Shown: piece after piece, positions 8,268 through 16,165 of the stretch
Layout of the letters: each line of letters starts with the position of its first letter
Position numbering within the stretch: position 1 is the stretch's first letter
Source of the DNA: JBCCEV01 sp039030125
GTDB lineage: Bacteria > Pseudomonadota > Gammaproteobacteria > Ga0077536
Direction of reading: 5' to 3'
DNA length: 48,361 bases
NCBI GenBank assembly: GCA_039030125.1
Contig: JBCCEV010000006.1
Span: 1 to 48,361, forward strand
The notes under the pieces: generated by a model
Database searches by the model: none
Told to the model about the DNA's origin: nothing
What the model saw: only the letters and a program-made list of their open reading frames with translations
Position numbers and translations under genes: made by a program

Positions 8268-9866
8268 CTAACTCGGTACGTACCCTGGCAGTTGCGCACT
8301 CAACCGCCGGGCGAAATCAGTGAGCGCGGCCTCCGCCTCCGCCACATCTTGACCACGGTCCAGCTTGGTGATCAACCTTACCAGCGCACCGTCAGTCCGG
8401 TTGCGAGTTAGAGAGTCCCAGAAGATATACCACTTCACTAAATACTCATTGGTGATCACACGCCCGCGTTGCTGAAACCAATAGTAGACGAGTTGCTTCT
8501 GTTCGCCGTGCGAAATCAGCGCGCGATTCACGACTAACGGACGTTGGTCCACGGCGACCCCTTCGACCACGTGATCGCTCAGCGACTCGATTTGCCAACC
8601 ACCGCCGGGCAGACACGACTTCGGCGAGTGGACGGACTCACCTTTTCGCTGTGAGCCATAGTAGGCGACATATAAATTCACGAGACCATCGTGCTTACCG
8701 GTCCCTCGATAGTTTGCGAGGAGGTAATCGGAGAACTTTAAGGCATCGATATATTGCTGCTCCATGACATCTTGACTGCCGGACCAACTTTCTAGGTTGT
8801 GCGGAAATCGCGCCAACGCGTCGCGGGGCGGTACGTCCTCGGCACGCTCCGACAAGGACGCCAACGGAAATCCGAGAACGATCATTACCCCGAGCGCCAC
8901 CCCCATCGTTTTCGGCATCGGCCGCGCCTGGTGCTCGGCTTCCGGGTTAAACGGGCGTGGCGATTCAATGGCAAACGCGTCGCCCAAAGACCGTTTATCA
9001 CGCGTCACACGCATCAAAAGGATCATCTCCACGAACAGGACTCCGAAACAGGCCATGAACACGACCCACCCTTCGAAATCGTGAAGAAACCCCTCCGCCA
9101 TTGATTCGCCCCAATGTTCAACCAGCACACCGATCACGCCGATCCGAAAACTATTCATCAAGACTGTGATCGGGATGGTTGAGAGAAACAACACCAAGCG
9201 TTTCCAAAAAGGCGCTTTGAAAAAGTAAGCGACGATGAACCCGAGCGTCATCAGCGGAAATAAATAGCGCAGGCCATTGCAAGCTTCGACGACTTGCAGT
9301 TGATAGCTGCCAAGATCAATGACGTTACCCTGCAAGAACACACTGATATCGAAAGCGCGAATCACCAGCACTCCGAGTTGTGATGAAATCAACTGGAGTT
9401 CAGCGGAGAGATTGTTGTAGATAAAATTGGGCAACGGCACCATAAAGAATAAAATGAACAGCGGCATGGCAACGACCTTAAAGGCACGCCAGCCGAGAAA
9501 GGCCAACGCAACGCCGTAAAGCGTGACCAAAAACGCGTACTGAATAATGGTGTAAATGGTGCTGAGTTCGCCAAGCACGAGCAGACACAAACCCAAAATT
9601 GCTATGAGCACCCCCAGCCAAGAGCCGTTAAAGGAAATCCCTCGAAGTTCGTCGCTGCGCTGCCAAATCAAGTAACCCGATATCAGTGGAATCATGTAGC
9701 CATGCGAGTACTCTTCTTTGTCCCCCCACCAGGCAACCATCAGATCAATACCGTCGCGGAATAACCAATAAATGACCGCTGCAGCAACGGCCATCACCAG
9801 CCATTGGACTTGCGTCACCGTCAACTGCGGACCTGCGGATTGTGGGTGTTCGCTTACCGTACTCAT
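8268..9866 (-). CDS. xrtA: Exosortase (XrtA type) fused to EpsI domain
   Basis: A 532-residue inner-membrane cysteine transpeptidase fused to an EpsI domain. Residues 1-290 are the exosortase/EpsH part with about eight hydrophobic segments and the catalytic set: Cys196 in VVEACNGLRYLFPL, Arg241 in VLMNSFRIGVIG and His262 in FLHDFEGW. Residues 318-532 are the EpsI part: one membrane helix, then a periplasmic domain with HSPKSCLPGGGW (413-424). Exosortases cut PEP-CTERM-type tails from exported proteins. The XrtA subtype is inferred from the neighbouring chain-length, BY-kinase, ATPase, OPX and barrel genes, which belong to XrtA-associated families; other fused subtypes such as XrtD remain possible. 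The start overlaps the upstream GT4 stop by 4 bp (ATGA), so the two are translationally coupled. No PEP-CTERM protein is encoded in this window. Confidence 0.9.
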   Translation of the reverse strand: MSTVSEHPQSAGPQLTVTQVQWLVMAVAAAVIYWLFRDGIDLMVAWWGDKEEYSHGYMIPLISGYLIWQRSDELRGISFNGSWLGVLIAILGLCLLVLGELSTIYTIIQYAFLVTLYGVALAFLGWRAFKVVAMPLFILFFMVPLPNFIYNNLSAELQLISSQLGVLVIRAFDISVFLQGNVIDLGSYQLQVVEACNGLRYLFPLMTLGFIVAYFFKAPFWKRLVLFLSTIPITVLMNSFRIGVIGVLVEHWGESMAEGFLHDFEGWVVFMACFGVLFVEMILLMRVTRDKRSLGDAFAIESPRPFNPEAEHQARPMPKTMGVALGVMIVLGFPLASLSERAEDVPPRDALARFPHNLESWSGSQDVMEQQYIDALKFSDYLLANYRGTGKHDGLVNLYVAYYGSQRKGESVHSPKSCLPGGGWQIESLSDHVVEGVAVDQRPLVVNRALISHGEQKQLVYYWFQQRGRVITNEYLVKWYIFWDSLTRNRTDGALVRLITKLDRGQDVAEAEAALTDFARRLSAQLPGYVPS

Positions 9867-11107
9867 GACATCACCTTTCCTATCGCCACACCTTCTAATA
9901 ACTCGACATACTTCACCGCCAATGACGCGCGGTCATGATGTTGCTCCACGTAGCGGCGCCCGCATTCGCCATGGCGTTGGCATAAGGCAGGCTCGTTCGC
10001 CAGCCCCTCCACCGCCCTGGCTAGCGCCACGGCTGACTCAGGCTCGATCGTAACGCCTGCATCGGCGGCCGTCAGCAGCTCTTGAGCCTCGCCTTCGACG
10101 CCGAGCACGATTGGCTTCTTCATCGCCATCGCTTCGAACATTTTCGATGGTAATACCGTCTTAAACAGTTCGCTTTTCCTTAGCAGCACCAAACTCGCGT
10201 CGCAGCTCGCCCATAAGGTAGGCATCATCTCCTTAGGTTGCTGCGCTAACATTGAGACATTGGAAAGTCGCCTTTGCTCAAGCATCCCAGCTAAGCGATC
10301 GCGCTCCGCACCGTCGCCCACCATGAGAAAACTAATATCCTCGCGATGTTGTAACAAATCGGCGGCCTCGAATATCGTTTCTAAGTGATGGGCCATACCG
10401 TGGGTTCCGAAGTAAGCAGCGACGAATTTCCCTTTGATGCCGAGGGTTTCTCGGAACCGATCGGCGTCAGTGTCGCTTTGATCGGGCAAATAGAAATCCA
10501 TGTTGACGCCGTTTTTGAGCACCGCGATCTTTGCCGAGTCGACACCGAGGTTTTGCATGTGTTGAGAAAACGCATCCGTGACCGGCACCAGCAGGTCCGC
10601 TTTGTGATAGGCGAAACGCTCCAGCCCCTTTAAAAATCCGATGACCGCGGGATTTTTGATGGCCCCAACAGCCAGTATTGAGTCCGGCCATAGATCTCGG
10701 ATCTCGAGCACCCACGGGCGCCATTTCAGTATGCCAACAACGTAACCAGCCAAGCCGTTGAAAAATTGAGGGGAAGTCGTGATAACAACATCCGGGCGCC
10801 GCACGAACAGGCAGGCTGCGATGCTGGAGAACATAAAAGAAACGTAATTGAGGGTACGTTTAGCAAAGCCCTTGTTGGCCGACAAATAAGTCCATACACG
10901 AATCACCTCAACACCAGCAACACTCTCGCGCTGCCAATATTTATTTTCGTACCCCGCGTAAACCTCACCGCGTGGATGATTCGGTGCGCAGGTGATCACT
11001 GTCACTGAGTGCCCTGCCTCGACCCAACGTCGGCAATGTTCGAACGTGCGCGATGCCGGCGCGTTAACCTCAGGCGGAAAATAATGAGAGAGAAACAGGA
11101 TCCGCAT
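9863..11107 (-). CDS. GT4-family glycosyltransferase (WbuB-like)
   Basis: A 414-residue cytoplasmic GT-B glycosyltransferase that should add one sugar to the lipid-linked EPS repeat unit. It starts MRILFLSHYFPPEVNAPASR, the standard N-terminus of WbuB-like GT4 enzymes. It continues with VTVITCAPNHPRG and VLEIRDLWPDSI, the latter typical of this subgroup. The C-terminal nucleotide-sugar part has VAAYFGTHGMAHHLETI, LMVGDGAERDRL and LPSKMFEAMAMKKPIVLG, where the E of the KMFEAMA segment is the conserved donor-binding Glu. It begins 2 bp after the heparinase-like stop and overlaps exosortase by 4 bp. The sugar and linkage cannot be read from sequence. Confidence 0.9.
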   Translation of the reverse strand: MRILFLSHYFPPEVNAPASRTFEHCRRWVEAGHSVTVITCAPNHPRGEVYAGYENKYWQRESVAGVEVIRVWTYLSANKGFAKRTLNYVSFMFSSIAACLFVRRPDVVITTSPQFFNGLAGYVVGILKWRPWVLEIRDLWPDSILAVGAIKNPAVIGFLKGLERFAYHKADLLVPVTDAFSQHMQNLGVDSAKIAVLKNGVNMDFYLPDQSDTDADRFRETLGIKGKFVAAYFGTHGMAHHLETIFEAADLLQHREDISFLMVGDGAERDRLAGMLEQRRLSNVSMLAQQPKEMMPTLWASCDASLVLLRKSELFKTVLPSKMFEAMAMKKPIVLGVEGEAQELLTAADAGVTIEPESAVALARAVEGLANEPALCQRHGECGRRYVEQHHDRASLAVKYVELLEGVAIGKVMS

Positions 11108-11109
11108 CG

Positions 11110-12774
11110 TTAATTAAATGAAATGCGCCAACCAAAAAGCCGAGTGGTTGGTACTGTGATCTGACCCAGAACCACCTCGATTTTCTGCTTCAGTCCGAAT
11201 TCGGGGAAGTACCAGCCCTGCTCGATGTCCACACGCTCCATTCCGTAATGATCGATTGATGCGACCCCTTGCCCCTGTGCATCGACAACAGTGAACGTTC
11301 CGTGCTCGTGCCGTAGTTGAAACTGGGGCCCGATGCGCAAGCGGGTCGAAGCATTTACCGCTGTTGGGGCGTTAAGCTCATCATTAATTTCGAGCTCCGC
11401 GCCCGCTCGATAGTTAATCATTCGCCGATGGCAAACCTTATTTTCACTGAAACCCCGGTACTCCCCTTTAAAAGAGAACCGCTCGCCTTGAACTAGCCGA
11501 GCTTCGGCCGCTCCAACCAGAGCGCGCCGACCGACTCGAAAAGCACCCCACAACTCAGATTGTTCGTCATTTTCCAAGCTCACAGTGTTTCTCGCGGCAC
11601 TGCTGCGCGCGTAACCCCGCTCAGGGCTATCCAAATAGTCATAGTTACCAGCACCAATAAATAAACGCTGCCCTTGGTGGACGCATTCAAAGCTCAAAAG
11701 ATCGCAATGGCCGTGCCCTGGCTGGTAGGCAGGTCCGAGGTCACCGCAATCAATCACCAAGCGCTCTTGGTCTAAAATGGCGCCGAAATAGCCGCTCGCG
11801 GGCAATACCAGCAAAGGACTGGACGTCGAGCTGCTATCGATACCTGCCAAGCCGCAGTACCGATCAGCGAAATCCTGAATATCGGACCAACTTGGCGCTA
11901 CTCCAAATGCAGCATCGTTGAACAGCGCTATCTCCTGATCTGGCATTCTCATCATTAACGACCATTTAAGCGCGCGTTCGGCAATTTCCGAGATGTCCGC
12001 AACCCATGCGGAAGGAAACAAGGCGCTGTGATCGCGGGCCGCCGCTAACAACTCAAGTAAACCGCGCAGCACAATATCGTGATACATCGGACTGCGCTCA
12101 AAATGTCCGCCATCGCTAAGATGCTGTGCGCGTGCTTCGCGAAGGGTCAACGCAAGACCTTTTTCCAACAGTAGCTTGCCGAACGGTCCGTCTAGCACAA
12201 GGCCCGCAAATACGAGCGCTTTGGCATTCTCGAATAAGTGATTCGCCTGGACGTGGTATTCGACGCTCGCGGCCAACCACGCTGCCTGATGCGCGAAACT
12301 CTCGACCCACTCGCGCTGGGGGTTGGTCTGAACCGGCGAAGCGCTGAGTAAAGCGGCCCAATTGACCAACCGCAGCGATAACGGATAGGGCTCCCATCCA
12401 TCACCAACACCGGGCGGGTTACGCACGAGCCAATCAGCGATAAGCCTATCTCGCAGACCAGCATCCAGCGCCGCTTGGCGATGCCATTCGAAATAATGGA
12501 GGTTGTATCGCCACAGCTTGGAAAGCCCGGCCTCATGCCAGGGTATTTCCTCGTCGATGAGACGCTCGACGTTGAGAAACCGCACGCGCAGCGGCCCGTC
12601 AAAAACCACTGGCGCAGCGGGCACCAGCTTTAGGGGCTTTAAGTTCGACCGCAGGTCCACCTGTTTAGGCGCCGCGACTGAGCGCGGATGCCGCAGCACG
12701 CGCCGCACGAACAGATAACCGAGCTGGCTTGGCTTTAAATGGCTCAGAGTCCGCCATAAACGGGCGATTGCCAC
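11110..12774 (-). CDS. Heparinase II/III-family polysaccharide lyase-like protein
   Basis: About 554 residues when started at the GTG at 12774, which lies 7 bp after the oxidoreductase stop and follows an AAGG site. An upstream start at 12897 would give 595 residues but overlaps the oxidoreductase gene by over 100 bp with unrelated-looking sequence. The N-terminal alpha-barrel has WRYNLHYFEWHRQ, QANHLFENAKALVFAG and GHFERSPMYHDIVLRG. The beta-sheet part has YQPGHGHCDLLSFEC and RSSAARNTVSLENDEQSE. All are hallmarks of the heparinase II/III fold, including the conserved His and Tyr of the lyase centre. Such proteins are frequent beside the two-domain oxidoreductase in EPS loci and probably cleave or edit uronic-acid-containing polymer. 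No signal peptide is evident, so how it meets the polymer is unclear. Confidence 0.85.
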   Translation of the reverse strand: MAIARLWRTLSHLKPSQLGYLFVRRVLRHPRSVAAPKQVDLRSNLKPLKLVPAAPVVFDGPLRVRFLNVERLIDEEIPWHEAGLSKLWRYNLHYFEWHRQAALDAGLRDRLIADWLVRNPPGVGDGWEPYPLSLRLVNWAALLSASPVQTNPQREWVESFAHQAAWLAASVEYHVQANHLFENAKALVFAGLVLDGPFGKLLLEKGLALTLREARAQHLSDGGHFERSPMYHDIVLRGLLELLAAARDHSALFPSAWVADISEIAERALKWSLMMRMPDQEIALFNDAAFGVAPSWSDIQDFADRYCGLAGIDSSSTSSPLLVLPASGYFGAILDQERLVIDCGDLGPAYQPGHGHCDLLSFECVHQGQRLFIGAGNYDYLDSPERGYARSSAARNTVSLENDEQSELWGAFRVGRRALVGAAEARLVQGERFSFKGEYRGFSENKVCHRRMINYRAGAELEINDELNAPTAVNASTRLRIGPQFQLRHEHGTFTVVDAQGQGVASIDHYGMERVDIEQGWYFPEFGLKQKIEVVLGQITVPTTRLFGWRISFN

Positions 12775-12781
12775 TGTGAAG

Positions 12782-14887
12782 TTAACCTTGGATCTGTTCG
12801 GCAATATCGAAAGTGCGCTCGTGCACTTCCAACAGCTCAGCAAAAGGGATCGGCGCTGCGCTCCCGCTTCTAAGCGCGTTGACAAAGGCCGCGGCACAGG
12901 CTTTGTTGCCTTTATCCTGATTGGAGAGACTCTGACTCGAGAATCCTGACCAATCGAAACCCTTCATCCGCCTGAAATTGTCGAGCTGTATGACGGAGCC
13001 ACCGCAAAAAATTTCAAGCCGCTCCTTAGCGACCGCTTTCGCGCCGTTCGCAAGATAGTGGATCGCGCCAACCGAGCCATTGTCAAAACCTAGCGATGCA
13101 ACCACCGTGTCGCCTGCGCCGGGCAATGCCTCGGCATGTACATCGCTGATCGGCGCGCCCTCTAAATACCTTAGGAGGTCCACGAAATGACAACATTCCC
13201 CAATGATCCGCCCGCCGCCGATCTCAGGATCTTGCGTCCAGTGGTCAAGTGGGATCGCGCCGGCGTTGATCGTCATGGTGAATGCCGCTGGTTCTGGCCG
13301 GGACGCTAGTAACTGCTTTAGCCGGATTACATGTGGCGCGAAACGGCGGTTAAAACCAACCGCAACGATTGGCCTGGCGGCCAATCCCGCATAGAGATCT
13401 GCCACACTCGCCAACTCCTCACGCGATATTGCCAGCGGCTTCTCCACAAAAACGTGCTGCCCCGCGGCCAAGGCCTGGCGCGTAAGTTCAGCATGCGTGT
13501 TGTGCCGAGTCGCGATCACAACCGCGTCGATGTCTGGGTTGGCGATCACTCGGGCAATATCGGTCGTTGCTTCGGCGATCCCCCATTTACGCGCGACCCG
13601 CATACTACTGGTGCCGCCCGCCGAGCATACGACGCTCGACACACATGGCGTCTCAACAAATGCCGGGATGAGTGTTTGCGCGGCATAGTTACCTGCTCCC
13701 ACATAACCAATCACCGGCTTATCCTTGGAATTCTCGACGGTGGTAATTGGAAAAGTGTCGGTAAGACGCGCTTGCGCTGGTGCGTCGTAATCCAAAATTA
13801 CGCCTAGGGTGAGTGCGTCGGTGTCCAGTGATTGGTAGGCATTGGCCGCTTCGGCCACCGGGAAGTGCCTTGAAATAAGCCCGCCGACATGGACCGTACC
13901 ATCACTGAGCGTTTTCAAGACGGCCTCGAAATTACGCTGCTCGGTCCAGCGCACGAAACCGAAGGGATAATCTTGTCCATGAAGCTCATAATTCGGGTCA
14001 TAACGACCTGGGCCATAAGAACATGAGACCTGAAAGCTCAGTTCCTTTTCGTAGAAATCAGCGCGCGAGAGTTCCAAGCCCACGACCCCAACAAGTACGA
14101 TACGCCCGCGCTTGCGGCACATCGTGGCAGCTTGATGAACCGGTTCGTTGCTTTTCGTTGAGGCAGTGATGACCACGCCATCGACCCCACGCCCGGCGGT
14201 GAGGGCCTCGGCAACTTTGATCGGATCCTCGCCGCTCGATAGGTCGACCACAATCGCTCCGAACCCGCGGGCAAGCGCGGTTTTTCGCGGATCGACATCA
14301 ATCCCGATAACCTGGCAGCCCATGCCGCGTAGCAGTTGGACCGTCAACAGGCCAATTAAACCCAGTCCAGTGACGACAATAGTCTCACCGAGCGTCGGTT
14401 GAACTAGGCGGATCCCTTGCAAAGCAATGGCGCCAATCACGGTGAATGCAGCCGCGTCGTCGTCAACGTTGTCCGGAATTTTGGCGCATAGATTTTGCGG
14501 AACGCAGACCAATTCCGCGTGGTTGCCGTTGGAGGCAACGCGATCGCCGACTCGAAAGTCATGCACCCCTGCCCCTAAATCAATTACCTCGCCAGCATTG
14601 CAGTAGCCCATGGCTAAAGGTTCATTGAGTTTGTTCTGCACGGCGCGCACGGTCGGTGCGAGCCCGTCGGTTCGAACCTTTTGCAAAACCTGCTTTACTT
14701 TATCGGGCTGCTGTCGGGCCTTGTCGATCCAGTTCGCTTTGCCGAAATCGATCAGCATCCGCTCGGTACCTGCGGATACCAAAGTACGCCGGGTGGCGAT
14801 TAAAAGCTCACCGGGACCGGGCTTTGGTGCGGGGACAACGTCGACCTTCGTGTCACCGTTTCGAAGATCTTGAAGAACGATCTGCAT
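12782..14887 (-). CDS. Two-domain oxidoreductase: zinc-type dehydrogenase plus Gfo/Idh/MocA domain
   Basis: A 701-residue fusion of two NAD(P)-dependent domains. The N-terminal MDR-type dehydrogenase (residues about 1-350) has GPGELLIATRRTLVSAGTE, a VVTGLGLIGLLTVQLL nucleotide fold and KRGRIVLVGVVG. The C-terminal Gfo/Idh/MocA domain (about 375-701) starts IGYVGAGNYAAQTLIPAF and contains VFVEKPLAISREEL, the canonical EKP motif, and GGGRIIGECCHFVDLLRYL. The ATG at 14887 is chosen because family members begin with a short QVLQ..-like strand (here MQIVLQDLRNGD); a TTG 42 bp upstream is less likely. Proteins of this fusion class are commonly encoded beside heparinase-like and GT4 genes, as here, and probably modify a nucleotide-linked sugar for the polymer. 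The exact reaction is unknown. Confidence 0.88.
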   Translation of the reverse strand: MQIVLQDLRNGDTKVDVVPAPKPGPGELLIATRRTLVSAGTERMLIDFGKANWIDKARQQPDKVKQVLQKVRTDGLAPTVRAVQNKLNEPLAMGYCNAGEVIDLGAGVHDFRVGDRVASNGNHAELVCVPQNLCAKIPDNVDDDAAAFTVIGAIALQGIRLVQPTLGETIVVTGLGLIGLLTVQLLRGMGCQVIGIDVDPRKTALARGFGAIVVDLSSGEDPIKVAEALTAGRGVDGVVITASTKSNEPVHQAATMCRKRGRIVLVGVVGLELSRADFYEKELSFQVSCSYGPGRYDPNYELHGQDYPFGFVRWTEQRNFEAVLKTLSDGTVHVGGLISRHFPVAEAANAYQSLDTDALTLGVILDYDAPAQARLTDTFPITTVENSKDKPVIGYVGAGNYAAQTLIPAFVETPCVSSVVCSAGGTSSMRVARKWGIAEATTDIARVIANPDIDAVVIATRHNTHAELTRQALAAGQHVFVEKPLAISREELASVADLYAGLAARPIVAVGFNRRFAPHVIRLKQLLASRPEPAAFTMTINAGAIPLDHWTQDPEIGGGRIIGECCHFVDLLRYLEGAPISDVHAEALPGAGDTVVASLGFDNGSVGAIHYLANGAKAVAKERLEIFCGGSVIQLDNFRRMKGFDWSGFSSQSLSNQDKGNKACAAAFVNALRSGSAAPIPFAELLEVHERTFDIAEQIQG

Positions 14888-14962
14888 AAATTCGCTAACT
14901 GTCTGAAACGCCAGGCATATTAGCCGCAACGCTTTGAAATGTCGCGGGTTTACGCCGGAATT

Positions 14963-16165
14963 TTATGTAAATAAGCGTAGATTCTGACTGTGCACCGTGG
15001 CGCCACTGATGGTGTGCTCCAGATAATACTGAATGCTTGAGGTATGGGCTGTGAATTCTTGGTCATCCATTGCCACGCAGTGCTGTAATACCTCACGAAA
15101 CCGTTCAGTTTGTTGCAGCGGGATATCCCACCCGATCCGCTTATCTTCAAGCGCCCGCCAAGGCGTTTGATCGCTGATACACAGCATGCAGCCCGCGCTC
15201 AATGCCTCGACAATAACGTGTCCATAGTTCTCGCCCAAGGTCGGCAAAATAAAGAGGTGGTAAGGCCGCAATGTCGCCACCACTTCGTCGCGTTCGACCT
15301 CCCCGCAATAACGGACGGAAATGTTGTCGGGTAGTTCGCTCAGGTTTACCTGGCATTCGCGCCAGTACGCCGCGTCTTCCGCCCGCGGGAAGGGCCCAAA
15401 AATATCGAACTCGACATCGCCGCTCAGGCCGCCCACGACCTCAATGGCGAACTGGAGGTTCTTGATGCGTGATATCCGCGACAAGAAGACAATCTTCAAA
15501 TGGCCTTGAGCTTTGCGCTTACCCGGTAAGCGAGGAATATCGGCAAGCGGCGGCGGCGCGACCAACACTTCGGTTTGAGCGGCATCAATGTTGAGATGCA
15601 CTCCTAACGCGCGTTCAACTTCCCGACGTTCTTTTTCGCTTTCGACATGCCAGACGGCATTTTTGTAAAGGCCCAGCATTTTCGCGAGCCGCAAATAACT
15701 TTGTTTACGTGGCGATTTAATTTTCAGCGCAGACTCCGCCAGTTCGCCCCGCGGCGCGACAATGACCTTGCTCGGACGTGCAACGAACCGCAACCGCAAC
15801 AGTGTCAGAGGGAAGATAGTAAATATCGGTGAAAAGAAGCTATTGAGATAAATCACATTTGCGCGACGCTGGCTCAGCGCCCGCCAGATCACCCACAAGC
15901 GTCCGATACTTGGCGGTGTATAAAGTACGCTCGCCGAATAGCACTGTTGTTGACGCCCCGGCTCTACATCATCGTACGCCCGCGCCATACCGCGGTCGCG
16001 ATCACGGGTAATAACCTCGAAGTCACACTCGCCGCCGAGCGCGCTAAAAATTCCGTGCAGACTCTTAGCCGGCCCACCCGCCCGTTGGGAAGGCAGGAAA
16101 TAGTCACAAAATACCCGTACGCTCTGACGCGCCGTTTGCAACGATTCACGGTTGCTCGTGGCCAT
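14963..16165 (-). CDS. GT4-family glycosyltransferase
   Basis: A 400-residue GT-B enzyme. The acceptor half contains VRVFCDYFLPSQRAGGPAKS, the glycine-rich loop near the N-terminus of GT4 proteins, and VIVAPRGELAESALKIKSPR. This PRGEL segment and the following K.P.K..Y are typical of a subgroup of EPS GT4 enzymes. The donor half has LKIVFLSRISRIKNLQFAIE, then LFILPTLGENYGHVIVEALS with the conserved E..GHV.VEAL pattern that binds the nucleotide-sugar. The start ATG shares one base with the stop of the beta-helix gene (TAATG), so they are coupled. It probably adds one residue to the repeat unit in the cytoplasm; sugar specificity is unknown. Confidence 0.9.
   Translation of the reverse strand: MATSNRESLQTARQSVRVFCDYFLPSQRAGGPAKSLHGIFSALGGECDFEVITRDRDRGMARAYDDVEPGRQQQCYSASVLYTPPSIGRLWVIWRALSQRRANVIYLNSFFSPIFTIFPLTLLRLRFVARPSKVIVAPRGELAESALKIKSPRKQSYLRLAKMLGLYKNAVWHVESEKERREVERALGVHLNIDAAQTEVLVAPPPLADIPRLPGKRKAQGHLKIVFLSRISRIKNLQFAIEVVGGLSGDVEFDIFGPFPRAEDAAYWRECQVNLSELPDNISVRYCGEVERDEVVATLRPYHLFILPTLGENYGHVIVEALSAGCMLCISDQTPWRALEDKRIGWDIPLQQTERFREVLQHCVAMDDQEFTAHTSSIQYYLEHTISGATVHSQNLRLFT

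Noticed and set aside
12775..12897. Upstream start of the heparinase-like gene giving 41 more residues
   Set aside because: The extra part overlaps the oxidoreductase gene by over 100 bp and has no signal peptide or family similarity; the GTG at 12774 fits the tight gene spacing.
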